Below are positions 31,863 to 43,370 of a DNA stretch of 64,000 nt, in pieces; the first letter of the stretch is position 1; each line of letters starts with the position of its first letter. This DNA comes from Rugamonas rivuli (GTDB taxonomy: Bacteria > Pseudomonadota > Gammaproteobacteria > Burkholderiales > Burkholderiaceae_D), in NCBI RefSeq assembly GCF_009380165.1, contig NZ_WHUF01000003.1:682001-746000 (forward strand). The letters are read 5' to 3'. Position numbers and translations under genes: made by a program. A model generated the notes under the pieces. It worked only from the letters and a program-made list of their open reading frames with translations, ran no database searches and was not told the origin of the DNA.

Positions 31863-33953
31863 ATGAAACCTATCCTACTGCTCTGCCTCGCGGCGAGCGC
31901 AAACGCCATCGCTCAAGAAGCCGCAGACATGCAGCGCGTGGAAATCGCCGGCTCCGCCGCACAAGCCCTGCGCCGCAACGACACCGCCGCCAAGATCGTC
32001 GTCGGCCGCGCCGACATCGACCTGTATGGCGACACCACGCTCTCCGCCCTGCTCAAGCGCCAACCCGGCATCTCCGTGGCCGGCGGCGAGGTGCGCATGC
32101 GCGGGCTGGGTGCGGGCTACACGCAATTGCTGATCAACGGCGAGCCTGCGCCGCAGGGTATGTCCATCGACGCCATCTCGCCGGAGCTGATAGAACGCAT
32201 CGAGATACTGCGTACCGCATCGGCCGAATACAGCGCGCAGGCGCTGGCGGGCAGCATCAACGTGGTACTACGCAAAGGCAGCCGCGCGCAACGCGACATC
32301 AAGCTGGGCATGGAGAACCTGCAGGGCGTGAACGGTTCTTCGGCCACCATGCAGATCGCCGACCGCGCCGGCACGCTGTCGTACGGACTGGCCGGCACGC
32401 TGAGCGACACCGGCTTCCGCAACACGCCCGCCACCACCGAGCGCGTGGAAGGCGCGGCGGCGCTGCGCACCTTCACCGAGCTGAATACATCGCAGCAGAC
32501 CAAGCTGAATCTGGCGCCGCGCCTGAACTGGACGCTGGAAAACGGCGATACGCTGGCCTGGCAAAACCTGCTGGACCTGTACCGCACCCGCAGCCACGGG
32601 GACTCCCGCGAAACCAGCATCTACGGCGCATCGACCGCCTATCCTGACAACGACTGGCGAGCGCAGTCGCACACGGTCTTCCTGCGCAGCGGCTTGACGT
32701 GGACGCACACGGTCGGCGCCGACGGAAAACTAAGCGTCAAGCTGGGCTACGACTACAACCACCGCAACACCGACTACGCCTTTCACGGCGCCAGCGCGGA
32801 CGGCACGCCGCTGTTCACGCGCGCAGTCAAGTCGAACGCCGACGACGACAGCATCACCACCAGCGGCAAATACCTGGCCCGCCTGCGCGAAGCGCACAAT
32901 CTCGCCATCGGCTGGGATGGCGCCGACACGCGCCGCAGCGAGATGCGCCGCCAGGACGACAGCGCGGCCAGCGGCGCGGCGCTGGGCCAGCTGCTGCAAG
33001 AGTACGAGGCGCGCGTACGCCGCATCGCCCTCTTCGCCCAGGACGAGTGGGACGTGACGCCGCGCCTGCAAGCCTACCTGGGTCTGCGCTGGGAAGGGCT
33101 GGACACGCGCACCGACGGCGCCATGCTGGCGGCGGTGCAAAACCGCTCCAGCGTTTTCAGTCCGGTGGCGCAGATGATGTGGAAGCTGCCGAACCAGGAG
33201 CGCGACCAGATAAGACTGGCCCTCGCCCGCACCTACAAAGCGCCGCCGACGCGAGACCTGCTGCCGCGCCGCTACACCATCAACAACGACAACGGCCCCA
33301 CCAACCCGGACGTGCAGGGCAATCCCGATCTGCGGCCGGAACTGGCGTGGGGATTGGACGCGGCGTACGAATCGTACTTCGGCAAGGAAGGTTCGGCGAG
33401 CATCTCCGCCTATGCGCGGCGCATCCGCGACGTGACGGTGCAGCGGCTGTTCGAGCAAAATGGATCGTGGGTGACGACGCCGTACAACGGCGGCAAGGCC
33501 AAGGTGGCCGGCATCGAGTTCGACGCCAAATTCCCGCTGAACGCATGGCCGGCTGACGTGCGCTTGAATGCGTCACGCAACTGGTCTCGGCTCGACGCGG
33601 TGCCGGGGCCGGACAATCGCCTCAGCGCGCAGATCCCCTTCAGCGCCAACGTGGGCCTGGACTACCGCCCCGCTGGCGCGCTGACGCTGGGCTTCAACGC
33701 CGGCCTGCAGACCGGCGGCATGGTCCGCATCAGCGACAGGCTGGCCAGCTACACCGGCGTCACGCGTACCGTCGACGCCTACGCGCTGTGGAAGTTCGAC
33801 AGCAAATCGCGACTGCGTATATCGCTACTGAACGCGCTGCATCAGGACCAGCTGCTCGGCCAGTTCTACGCCGACAGCAGCTCCAGCACGGCGCGCACCT
33901 CCAGCACGCCAACCCGCACCGGCATCCGCGCCGTCTACGAACGCCAGCTTTAA
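31863..33953 (+). CDS. TonB-dependent receptor
   Basis: Outer-membrane active transporter, 696 residues from ATG 31863 (an open frame continues to 31818 but the signal peptide starts here: MKPILLLCLAASANAIA). The plug domain spans about 30-145 (MQRVEIAGSAAQALRRND, LSALLKRQPGISVAGGEVRMRGLGAGYTQLLINGEPAP, IERIEILRTASAEYSAQALAGSINVVLRKG). The beta-barrel follows, with conserved receptor segments such as PTNPDVQGNPDLRPELAWGLD near 495. It ends in AVYERQL, without the usual terminal aromatic residue. No TonB or ligand genes adjoin it, so the substrate is unknown. A decayed copy of part of it lies directly upstream. Confidence 0.92.
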   Translation: MKPILLLCLAASANAIAQEAADMQRVEIAGSAAQALRRNDTAAKIVVGRADIDLYGDTTLSALLKRQPGISVAGGEVRMRGLGAGYTQLLINGEPAPQGMSIDAISPELIERIEILRTASAEYSAQALAGSINVVLRKGSRAQRDIKLGMENLQGVNGSSATMQIADRAGTLSYGLAGTLSDTGFRNTPATTERVEGAAALRTFTELNTSQQTKLNLAPRLNWTLENGDTLAWQNLLDLYRTRSHGDSRETSIYGASTAYPDNDWRAQSHTVFLRSGLTWTHTVGADGKLSVKLGYDYNHRNTDYAFHGASADGTPLFTRAVKSNADDDSITTSGKYLARLREAHNLAIGWDGADTRRSEMRRQDDSAASGAALGQLLQEYEARVRRIALFAQDEWDVTPRLQAYLGLRWEGLDTRTDGAMLAAVQNRSSVFSPVAQMMWKLPNQERDQIRLALARTYKAPPTRDLLPRRYTINNDNGPTNPDVQGNPDLRPELAWGLDAAYESYFGKEGSASISAYARRIRDVTVQRLFEQNGSWVTTPYNGGKAKVAGIEFDAKFPLNAWPADVRLNASRNWSRLDAVPGPDNRLSAQIPFSANVGLDYRPAGALTLGFNAGLQTGGMVRISDRLASYTGVTRTVDAYALWKFDSKSRLRISLLNALHQDQLLGQFYADSSSSTARTSSTPTRTGIRAVYERQL

Positions 33954-33962
33954 ACCAGAATA

Positions 33963-33991
33963 AAAAAACCGGAGACTAGCTCCGGTTTTTT
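33963..33991. terminator. Bidirectional rho-independent terminator (receptor / secA)
   Basis: The 12-base arms AAAAAACCGGAG (33963-33974) and CTCCGGTTTTTT (33980-33991) surround a 5-base loop. A T-run follows the stem in both directions. It lies 9 bases after the receptor stop and 2 bases after the secA stop, so it serves both convergent genes. Confidence 0.92.
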
Positions 33992-33992
33992 G

Positions 33993-36779
<2,787 letters not shown>

Positions 36780-37002
36780 GCTTGAATTCTTGAAAAAACG
36801 CCGTTAAAAAAAGCTCTGTAGGTGAAAAACGCCTTACCGCACGGAGTTCGACTATGGCAAAAGACGGTGATTTTATCATGCGTCCGCGCCTACATTGGGT
36901 TATTGACCTGTTTAACAATAGCCCAAGAGTGAACAATGTCACAAAATTAAGCTATTTTAACCGGTGGTGACGTTTTTTTGCCGCTGTGATATGTTGTTGC
37001 GC

Positions 37003-37482
37003 ATGCGATTCAACTCCTCCAACCTGTCCATCACGCGCCGCACTCCCATCGGCGCGACCGATTTCCTGCGCCGCGACGACAAAATGGCGGCCCTGCTGCC
37101 GGCCATCGAGCGCATGGCCGCCCTGCAAAAAGACTGCGCGGCGGCCCTGCCCGCCATGTTCAAGTACTGCGAGATCCTGGCGTTCGAGGATGGGCAATTG
37201 ACCTTGTCGCTGCCGAATGCCGCCCTGGCGGCCAAGCTCAAGCAGCAGCTGCCCAAGCTGCAGGACACGCTGGCGCGGCGCGGCTGGCAGGTGCATGGCG
37301 TGAAATTGAAGGTGCAGATGAGCAAACCGGCCGAGATCAAGGAGCAGATGCGCGCCCTGTCCCTGACCGAAGCGGCCGTGACGGCCTTCGACGAGCTCGG
37401 CGATGCGCTGGAGGACACGCCGCAGAACGCCACGCTGATCGCGGCGCTCAAGGCGATGGTGGCCAAGCGCCGGCCAATCTAG
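37003..37482 (+). CDS. dciA: DciA-type protein (DUF721), replicative helicase loader candidate
   Basis: A 159-residue protein if started at ATG 37003 (MRFNSSNLSITRR); GTG 36964 and ATG 36991 are also in frame and no start has a clear ribosome-binding site. The DUF721 region is FLRRDDKMAALLPAIERMAALQKDCAAALPAMFKYCEILAFEDGQLTLSLPNAALAAKLKQQLPKLQDTL. This family helps load the DnaB helicase in bacteria without DnaC (family knowledge). It lies between secA (divergent) and lpxC (convergent, one base apart), a position kept in many betaproteobacteria. Confidence 0.82.
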   Translation: MRFNSSNLSITRRTPIGATDFLRRDDKMAALLPAIERMAALQKDCAAALPAMFKYCEILAFEDGQLTLSLPNAALAAKLKQQLPKLQDTLARRGWQVHGVKLKVQMSKPAEIKEQMRALSLTEAAVTAFDELGDALEDTPQNATLIAALKAMVAKRRPI

Positions 37483-37483
37483 C

Positions 37484-38419
37484 TTAGGTGAGCGCCCACT
37501 CGCGCGCCATCTGGCGCAGGTAGGACGGCGGCGCGACTTCATTGGTCTCGAACGAGACGATTTCATAGGCATCCGGATGCTTGAGCAGCTCCAGCAGCAG
37601 CTGGTTGTTCAGCGCGTGGCCGGATTTGTGCGCCTCGTAGCTGGCCAGCAGCGGATGGCCGACCAGGTACAGGTCGCCGATGGCGTCCAGAATCTTGTGG
37701 CGCACGAATTCGTCGTCATAGCGCAGCCCGTCCGAATTGAGGATGCGGTACTCGTCCATCACGATGGCGTTTTCCAGCGAACCGCCGCGCGCCAGGCCTA
37801 TGCCGCGCAGCATTTCCACGTCCTGCATGAAGCCGAAGGTGCGGGCGCGGGCCACGTCGTGCACGTAGGAGACGTCACCGAAGTCCACATGGGCGCGCTG
37901 CTGGGTGCCGTCGACGGCCGGATGATTGAACTCAATGAAAAAGTCCAGCTTGAAGCCGTTGTACGGGGTCAAACGGGCCCATTTTTCCTTCTCGCCCGTG
38001 CCTTCGCGGATTTCCACCGGCTTCAGCACGCGGATGAATTTTTTCGGCACCGGCTGCTCCTGCACGCCAGCCTGTTGCAATAAATACACGAACGACGACG
38101 CCGAGCCGTCCATGATGGGGATTTCTTCGGCGCTCACTTCGATGTACAGATTGTCCAGGCCGAGGCCGGCGCAGGCCGACATCAGGTGCTCGACGGTCGA
38201 CACGCGGGCGCCGTCCTTGACCAGCACCGAGGCCATGCGGGTATCGCCCACGGCCATGGCGCTGGCGGGGAACTCCACCACCGGCGTCAGGTCGACGCGG
38301 CGGAACACGATGCCGGTGTCCGGCGCGGCCGGGCGCAAGGTCAGCTCGACCTTGGTGCCGGAGTGCAGGCCGACACCCGTGGTGCGGACCAGTTCTTTGA
38401 TAGTGCGTTGTTTTAACAT
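37484..38419 (-). CDS. lpxC: UDP-3-O-acyl-N-acetylglucosamine deacetylase
   Basis: Zinc-dependent committed step of lipid A synthesis; 311 residues from ATG 38419 ([21 protein letters not shown]). Zinc and catalytic motifs are [21 protein letters not shown] near 77, the DGSASSF substrate loop, [14 protein letters not shown] near 236, and [10 protein letters not shown] near 262. The product is normal in length and sequence. In many proteobacteria lpxC directly follows ftsZ; here about 5 kb of accessory genes separates them. Confidence 0.98.
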   Translation of the reverse strand: MLKQRTIKELVRTTGVGLHSGTKVELTLRPAAPDTGIVFRRVDLTPVVEFPASAMAVGDTRMASVLVKDGARVSTVEHLMSACAGLGLDNLYIEVSAEEIPIMDGSASSFVYLLQQAGVQEQPVPKKFIRVLKPVEIREGTGEKEKWARLTPYNGFKLDFFIEFNHPAVDGTQQRAHVDFGDVSYVHDVARARTFGFMQDVEMLRGIGLARGGSLENAIVMDEYRILNSDGLRYDDEFVRHKILDAIGDLYLVGHPLLASYEAHKSGHALNNQLLLELLKHPDAYEIVSFETNEVAPPSYLRQMAREWALT

Positions 38420-38473
38420 CCGACGATTATAGCGAAGTTGGGTCCGCCGCGCTGCCGGCGGGGTTTCCCACAA

Positions 38474-39361
38474 TCAAGGATGCTCGGCCTCGGCGTGGAC
38501 CGATTCGCGCCGCACCAGGTAGATGCCGCTGGCGATGATGATGCCGGCGCCCAGCAGCGTGTAGCCGTCCGGCAGCGTGTGCCACAGCAGCCAGTCGATC
38601 GCCACGCCCCAGGCCAGCGCCGAGTATTCGAACGGCGCCACCACCGAGGCCTTGCCGGAGCTGAACGCGCGCGTGATCGCCAGCTGGCCGAGGAAGCCGC
38701 TCAGCGCCAGCGCCAGCAGCACCCAGCCATCCTCGGCGCGCACCGGCACCCAGTGGCTGGCCGACATCGCCAGGCCGCCGGCCGCCATCAGCAGCAGATA
38801 CCAGAACATCATCGACTCGTTGCTGTCGGTGCGGGCCAGCACGCGGCTGGTGATCGCGGCCATCGCGTAACAGGCGGCCGAGCCGAGCAAGGCCAGCCCG
38901 CCCAAGGTCAGGAAGCCCGTACCTTCGGGCCGCAGCACCACCAGCACGCCGAGCAGGCCGACCACGATGGCGACCCACTGGCCGGTGCCGACCTTCTCCT
39001 TCAGGATGAACACCGACAGCGCCGTGATCAGCGATGGCGCGATGAAGAAGATCGAATACGCCTCGGCCAGCGACAGCGCCTTGAGGCCGTAGGCGAACGA
39101 GGTCAGCATGGCGATGCCCAGCAGGCTGCGGAAGATGTGCATGCCCCAGCGCACGCGGAAGATGCCGCGGAAGGCGCCGCGGTACAGCATGTAGCCGCAC
39201 AGCAGCGGCAGCGAACTGAGCGCGCGCATGGCGGTCACTTGCGTGGCGGGATAGTGGGACGACAGCACTTTCATGGTGGTGTCCATGAAAGAGAACATGG
39301 CGACTGCGGCCAGCATGGCGTAGATGCTGCGCAGGTTTTCTGAGCGGGTGGCGGTGGACAG
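38474..39361 (-). CDS. EamA-family (DMT) transporter
   Basis: Inner-membrane transporter of the drug/metabolite superfamily with ten predicted helices in two EamA repeats: first near 15-150 (LAAVAMFSFMDTTMKVL, YGLKALSLAEAYSIFFIAPSLITAL) and second near 165-285 (FLGQLAITRAFSSGKASVVAPFEYSALAWG, TLLGAGIIIASGIYLV). The start is uncertain: ATG 39316 has no ribosome-binding site and leaves almost nothing before helix 1. A CTG at 39361 has AAGGAG seven bases upstream and adds LSTATRSENLRSIYA, a normal EamA-type lead, so it is preferred here. The substrate is unknown. Confidence 0.8.
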   Translation of the reverse strand: MSTATRSENLRSIYAMLAAVAMFSFMDTTMKVLSSHYPATQVTAMRALSSLPLLCGYMLYRGAFRGIFRVRWGMHIFRSLLGIAMLTSFAYGLKALSLAEAYSIFFIAPSLITALSVFILKEKVGTGQWVAIVVGLLGVLVVLRPEGTGFLTLGGLALLGSAACYAMAAITSRVLARTDSNESMMFWYLLLMAAGGLAMSASHWVPVRAEDGWVLLALALSGFLGQLAITRAFSSGKASVVAPFEYSALAWGVAIDWLLWHTLPDGYTLLGAGIIIASGIYLVRRESVHAEAEHP

Positions 39362-39498
39362 GGGAAGCTCCTTGCGACAGGTCCGTGCGGACCACTGGGA
39401 ACGTCATCATGGCGACGTCCGGAGCCAGGACCGGCAGGCCGTGCCCGGTCGTGTCGATTATAGCAAGGGGCTACTTTCCTTGCAGAAGGCAGGCCGAT

Positions 39499-39966
39499 TC
39501 AGCGTATGCCTTCGGTGTCGCCTTTGTTGAAGATGCCGTAGGCCCCCGGCATGTAGATCGACTGCACCAGCCAGCCGGCCTTCTGGTCGTAGGTGAAGTT
39601 GGTGTCGTGGATGCGGACCGGGAATTTGAGCTTGCAGGCCTTGTCGTCGAAATCGATTTTTCCGACGTGCTCGTTGTCCGTGGTTTGCTTCAGCTCCTGG
39701 CGGAATTGCAGCTCCGCGCCGAACAGGTCGATGTAGTTGTCGTTGAAGCCGGCCTTGGTCACGCGCAGCGGCCGGTCGCCCTGATAGGCGGACAGCAGCA
39801 GGAAGGGGAATTTGTACAGCCGCGCCGACGTGCCCGGCTCGTCTTTCAGCGCGGCCGCCCGCCAGGTGATCCAGGCGGCGCGCAGGCTGTCCGGGGTTGG
39901 TGTCTGGCAGGTCAGTGCCGACGAGCTCGACAGCGCGGCAAATACCAGTGCGATCAAAGGTTTCAT
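39499..39966 (-). CDS. Exported protein of unknown function
   Basis: A 155-residue protein with a signal peptide (MKPLIALVFAALSSSSA) starting at ATG 39966; the frame is open to 40008 but the leader fits only the inner Met. The mature part (SLRAAWITWRAAALKDEPG, YKFPFLLLSAYQGDRPLRV, KLKFPVRIHDTNFTYDQKAGWLVQSI) looks like a small beta-rich domain and has two cysteines. No family was recognised. It is transcribed in the same direction as the EamA transporter. Confidence 0.6.
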   Translation of the reverse strand: MKPLIALVFAALSSSSALTCQTPTPDSLRAAWITWRAAALKDEPGTSARLYKFPFLLLSAYQGDRPLRVTKAGFNDNYIDLFGAELQFRQELKQTTDNEHVGKIDFDDKACKLKFPVRIHDTNFTYDQKAGWLVQSIYMPGAYGIFNKGDTEGIR

Positions 39967-40037
39967 GCCCGGCATTATAAAGTGCCAAGTCCGCACGCAC
40001 CGTTCCAATCAAACAGCGCAAGGTCTATGCTCAGAGG

Positions 40038-40328
40038 CTAGGAGGAATACAACTCCTCAGCAACAGCTTTCAAACCATGGTCCGGCATCAACTGATCTGA
40101 AATCGTCAGAATTGAAAACAGATTTCTTTTTAGATCGGCTTCTGAAAGCTCGCCGCGGCCGAGCGAAGTTTGCAGCAAATGGAGCGCCATATCGGCGAGG
40201 AGCACCCTCTGCTTTTCATTCCATCCCGACTCGCCTCGCCGGGCTGGATCATTTTGATAGGACAGTTCGGTTAAACCATGCGCAGTGCGCGCCAAGGAAA
40301 GTATCTCGCCCCTGATCAGATCATCCAT
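40038..40328 (-). CDS. Hypothetical protein
   Basis: A 96-residue helical, leucine-rich product from ATG 40328 (MDDLIRGEILSLARTAHGLTEL...). The frame stays open upstream to a TTG at 40481, but the extra 51 residues (His, Pro, Cys and Trp rich) look unlike a natural N-terminus. A second leftward frame over 40329-40460 also reads plausibly (IFIAPMHRMVIKASLRRAAQIGW). Base composition is less GC-rich than the neighbours. It may be the 3' part of a damaged gene. No family was recognised. Confidence 0.4.
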   Translation of the reverse strand: MDDLIRGEILSLARTAHGLTELSYQNDPARRGESGWNEKQRVLLADMALHLLQTSLGRGELSEADLKRNLFSILTISDQLMPDHGLKAVAEELYSS

Positions 40329-40536
40329 CCACTTCCATCCTGAAAAATGCCAGGCCAGCCGATCTGCGCAGCACGGCGCAGGCTGGCTTTGATGACCATG
40401 CGGTGCATGGGCGCGATAAAAATCTCGGTTGCGCTGGTGCGGTAGACCTTGAAGATGCCAAGCCGCCCGGCCTTCGCTCAAGGCGCAATGATGCAGAAAC
40501 TATAACATCAAATTCCTGTCATCGCTGTCAGGCCTG

Positions 40537-41307
40537 TCAAGTCTGCGGCAGCAGCATCACCAGCTTCAGATCATGGCGCTTGGCCAGGTGCAGCGTCACC
40601 TGGTTGAAGTCCAGATCGCCCCGCCGCGGATGGCGGAAGCGGCGCAGGCCGCCTTCCCTGCCGACCACGTCCTGCAAGGTCCACAGTTCGGCGAAGGTCG
40701 CGCTGGCGTCGGACAGTTCAACGATCAGCCCGGCCAGCACCTGCTCGCTGGCGTGCCGGCCGATGTCCGCGCGAAACTCGGCCACCAGACGCCGCGCGCG
40801 CTCCGGCCAATCGACGATCAGCTCGCGCGCCGCCGCGCTGAGGAACATGTAGCGCAACAGATTCGGCCGTGACTGCGGTGACGGCGACAGCCAGCCGGCA
40901 AGCAGCCGCTCCGCCTGCGGATTCCACGCTACCGCATCCCATTGCCGGTCCAGGATGTAGGCCGGCGCGTCGATGGCCGCGACGATCGCGTCCAGCGCCT
41001 CCTCAGCGCTGCCGCCGTCGTCGTCGTGATGCGGGTCGAGCCGGTCGGCCAGGCTGAACAGGTAGGCGCGCTCGGCGGCCGACAGATGCAGCACTTCCGC
41101 CAGCCGCGCCAGCATCTTGCCGGACGCCTGCACTTCCCTGCCCTGCTCCAGCCACGTCAGCCAGGTCGGACTGACATCGCACAGCTGCGCCAGCTCTTCG
41201 CGCCGCAGGCCGGGCGTGCGGCGCCGTCCGCCACCGGGCAGGCCGACGCTGTCGGGCAGTGTGCGCTCGCGATGGGCGCGGATAAATTCGCCGAGTTTGC
41301 TGTGCAT
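40537..41307 (-). CDS. XRE-family transcriptional regulator with MmyB-like C-terminal domain
   Basis: A 256-residue repressor-type regulator. The N-terminal helix-turn-helix domain (about 1-75) contains the family block RRRTPGLRREELAQLCDVSPTWLTWLEQGR. The C-terminal MmyB/PAS-like ligand-binding domain (about 105-256) reads APAYILDRQWDAVAWNPQAERLL, NLLRYMFL and HPRRGDLDFNQVTLHLA. The start is ATG 41307 (MHSKLGEFIR); the longer frame upstream is only the mirror of the methyltransferase. It is divergent from the methyltransferase at 41398, which it probably controls through the 90-base gap. Confidence 0.92.
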   Translation of the reverse strand: MHSKLGEFIRAHRERTLPDSVGLPGGGRRRTPGLRREELAQLCDVSPTWLTWLEQGREVQASGKMLARLAEVLHLSAAERAYLFSLADRLDPHHDDDGGSAEEALDAIVAAIDAPAYILDRQWDAVAWNPQAERLLAGWLSPSPQSRPNLLRYMFLSAAARELIVDWPERARRLVAEFRADIGRHASEQVLAGLIVELSDASATFAELWTLQDVVGREGGLRRFRHPRRGDLDFNQVTLHLAKRHDLKLVMLLPQT

Positions 41308-41321
41308 GGTAGTTCTTATAC

Positions 41322-41352
41322 CAGGATAAGTACTTGTCTTGTTACAGGATAA
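41322..41352. promoter_or_regulatory. Direct repeat in the regulator/methyltransferase promoter region
   Basis: CAGGATAA occurs at 41322-41329 and again at 41345-41352, 23 bases apart and on the same strand. A small palindrome, AAGTACTT, lies between them at 41328-41335. The location in the divergent gap makes these candidate binding sites for the XRE-type regulator. Confidence 0.45.
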
Positions 41353-41397
41353 AAATACGCCTATTCTGCCCTGACTCGCCCATTCCAGGAGAAAAAC

Positions 41398-42174
41398 ATG
41401 AAACAGCAAGCCGTCGTCGCCGAGCAGTTCGGCAATACCGCCAGCGCCTACCTGACCAGCACCGTCCACGCGCAAGGCGCCGACCTGGCCGCGCTGCGCG
41501 AGGTCGTCCGCCTGCTGGGACCGCATCCGACGGTGCTGGACCTGGGCTGCGGCGCCGGCCACGCCAGCTTCGCCGTGGCGCCGGTGGCGAAGTCCGTGAC
41601 AGCGTTCGACCTGTCGGAGCAGATGCTGGCCGTGGTGCGCGGCGCCGCCTCCGAGCGGGGGCTGGACAACATCGCCACGCAACAGGGCAACGTCGCCAGC
41701 CTGCCGTTTGCGGACGCCTCGTTCTGCATGGTGGTCACGCGCTTCTCGGCGCACCACTGGCTGGACGTGCCGGCCGCGCTGCGCGAAGTGAAGCGGGTAC
41801 TGAAGAAAGGCGGCGTGCTGGTCGTCATCGACATCACCGCGCCGGAGAACGCGCTGCACGACACCACCTTGCAGGCGGTCGAACTGCTGCGCGACGCATC
41901 GCACGTGCGCGACTACCGGCCGTCCGAATGGCTGGCGATGCTGGCGGACGCCGGCTTCACCTGCGAGCGCGCCGGCGACTGGAAGCTGGAAATGAAATTC
42001 GACGATTGGACGGCCCGCATGCGCACGCCGGCCGAACGCGTGACAGCCATCCGCAGCCTGTTCGCGACCGCGCCCGAAGAGACCTTGAAATACTTCGCCG
42101 TGCAGGCCGACTGCTCGTTTTCCATCGACTCGACCCTGTTCAAGGCCAAGCACGATTTCGGCGACATCTACTGA
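41398..42174 (+). CDS. Class I SAM-dependent methyltransferase (UbiE-like)
   Basis: Cytosolic 258-residue methyltransferase. The SAM-binding motif I is VLDLGCGAGHASFAVA near residue 46, followed by acidic VTAFDLSEQML, motif II GNVASLPFADASFCMVVTRFSAHHW, and REVKRVLKKGGVLVVIDI. The substrate is unknown; small-molecule or quinone-like acceptors are usual in this family. The start at ATG 41398 has CCAGGAG nine bases upstream. It is divergent from the XRE/MmyB-type regulator, a pairing often seen where the regulator represses its neighbour. Confidence 0.88.
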   Translation: MKQQAVVAEQFGNTASAYLTSTVHAQGADLAALREVVRLLGPHPTVLDLGCGAGHASFAVAPVAKSVTAFDLSEQMLAVVRGAASERGLDNIATQQGNVASLPFADASFCMVVTRFSAHHWLDVPAALREVKRVLKKGGVLVVIDITAPENALHDTTLQAVELLRDASHVRDYRPSEWLAMLADAGFTCERAGDWKLEMKFDDWTARMRTPAERVTAIRSLFATAPEETLKYFAVQADCSFSIDSTLFKAKHDFGDIY

Positions 42175-42236
42175 CGTAGCGGCGCCACGCCTGTGAACGG
42201 GGATATACTTGAGGCTTGCTATCCCGGGAGCAGGCG

Positions 42237-42701
42237 ATGCCGCGCGATGTGCCATCGGAACCGCGCAGCTGGCTGTTGGAGCGCCGCTGCACACTGACCC
42301 AGCGCCAACTGGTGCTGGTGTTCGTGACGCTGTGCGTGCCGTCGGCGCTGGTGGCGCTGGCCTTCCTGTGGCAGGGGTACTGGTATGTGCTGGTCTACGC
42401 CACGCTGGAGCAGGCTGCGCTGGCGGCCTGCCTGCACTACTGCGCGCGCCACCGGGGCGATTACGACCGCATCGCGATTTCGCCCGGCGCCATCGTGGTG
42501 GAGCAATGCCGGGGACGCAAGCGCAGCGAGCGCAGTCTGCGTCCACGCACCACCCGCCTGCTGCCGCCCCGGCGCGACGGCGACCTCATTCATCTTGAAG
42601 ACTGCGGCGAGCAAATCGAAGTCGGCCGCTTCATCGGCGCGGCCCAGCGGCGCCGGCTGGCCGACGAACTGGCCCTGTGCCTGCGCGTGCAGGGTTACTG
42701 A
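42237..42701 (+). CDS. DUF2244 family membrane protein
   Basis: A 154-residue protein from ATG 42237 (MPRDVPSEPRSWLLERRC), with CGGGAG about 8 bases before; a TTG at 42216 is less likely. The DUF2244 pattern is visible: an N-terminal RRCTLTQRQLVLVF, two membrane helices (LVLVFVTLCVPSALVALAF and YVLVYATLEQAALAACLHYCARH), then a soluble tail with DYDRIAISPGAIVVEQ and IEVGRFIGAAQRRRLADEL. Function is unknown. It is sometimes found near cytochrome oxidase genes, but not here. Confidence 0.8.
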   Translation: MPRDVPSEPRSWLLERRCTLTQRQLVLVFVTLCVPSALVALAFLWQGYWYVLVYATLEQAALAACLHYCARHRGDYDRIAISPGAIVVEQCRGRKRSERSLRPRTTRLLPPRRDGDLIHLEDCGEQIEVGRFIGAAQRRRLADELALCLRVQGY

Positions 42702-42733
42702 TCCTCGCTTTACAACGCGACCGGCCAAGACAA

Positions 42734-42757
42734 AAACGGCGCCTCATGGCGCCGTTT
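42734..42757 (-). terminator. Rho-independent terminator after the peroxiredoxin gene
   Basis: The 10-base arms AAACGGCGCC (42734-42743) and GGCGCCGTTT (42748-42757) surround loop TCAT. Read leftward the stem is followed by TTTTTG. It lies 28 bases after the peroxiredoxin stop and may also stop transcription from the convergent DUF2244 gene. Confidence 0.85.
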
Positions 42758-42784
42758 CGTTACTGCATCCAACCAGTCCGGCGA

Positions 42785-43288
42785 TTACGCCTGGGCCAGC
42801 AGGGTTTCGGCGTTCGAGACTTCGAACTTGCCGCCTTGTTCGATGTTCAGCTGGGTCACAACACCGTTGTCGACCAGCAGCGAGTAGCGCTGCGAGCGGG
42901 TGCCCATGCCGAACTTGCTGAAGTCGGCGTCCAGGCCCAGGGCCTTGGAGTAAGCGGCGTTGCCGTCGGCCATCATGCGGACGATGCCGGTGGCTTTCTG
43001 GTCGCGGCCCCACGCGCCCATGACGAAGGCGTCATTGACCGAGATGCACCAGATTTCGTCGACGCCCTTGGCTTTCAGGTCGGCGGCGTGCTTGACGTAG
43101 CCTGGCACATGCTGTGCCGAGCAGGTCGGGGTGTAGGCGCCTGGCAGGCCGAAGATCGCGATCTTCTTGCCCTTGACCAGGTCTTGTACGTTGAACGTGT
43201 TCGGGCCCAGCGAGCAGCCTTCGGTTTCGGTTTCGATGAATTCGGACAGGGTGCCTTCTGGCAGGGTGTCGCCAATCTTGATGGTCAT
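42785..43288 (-). CDS. Peroxiredoxin (Prx5/AhpC-TSA type)
   Basis: A thiol peroxidase of 167 residues reducing hydrogen or alkyl peroxides. The peroxidatic Cys is in FGLPGAYTPTCSAQHVPGYV (residue about 56), the Prx5 signature. Other cysteines at about 25 and 81 could act in resolution, or glutathione/thioredoxin may do so. The C-terminus (FEVSNAETLLAQA) matches the stand-alone form with no glutaredoxin fusion. It lies downstream of the ftsZ terminator with an AAGGAG-type ribosome-binding site at 43291-43297, so it is its own unit. Confidence 0.93.
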   Translation of the reverse strand: MTIKIGDTLPEGTLSEFIETETEGCSLGPNTFNVQDLVKGKKIAIFGLPGAYTPTCSAQHVPGYVKHAADLKAKGVDEIWCISVNDAFVMGAWGRDQKATGIVRMMADGNAAYSKALGLDADFSKFGMGTRSQRYSLLVDNGVVTQLNIEQGGKFEVSNAETLLAQA

Positions 43289-43321
43289 GGATGACTCCTT
43301 TTATAAAATGTTGAACGTAAA

Positions 43322-43344
43322 AAAGCCGCGCCAGGCGCGGCTTT
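43322..43344 (-). terminator. Rho-independent terminator after ftsZ
   Basis: The 10-base arms AAAGCCGCGC (43322-43331) and GCGCGGCTTT (43335-43344) surround a 3-base loop. Read leftward it is followed by TTTTACG. It lies 26 bases after the ftsZ stop and closes the division and cell wall cluster. Confidence 0.9.
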
Positions 43345-43370
43345 CACCGGCTTAGAGCCAGCAGTATGCC

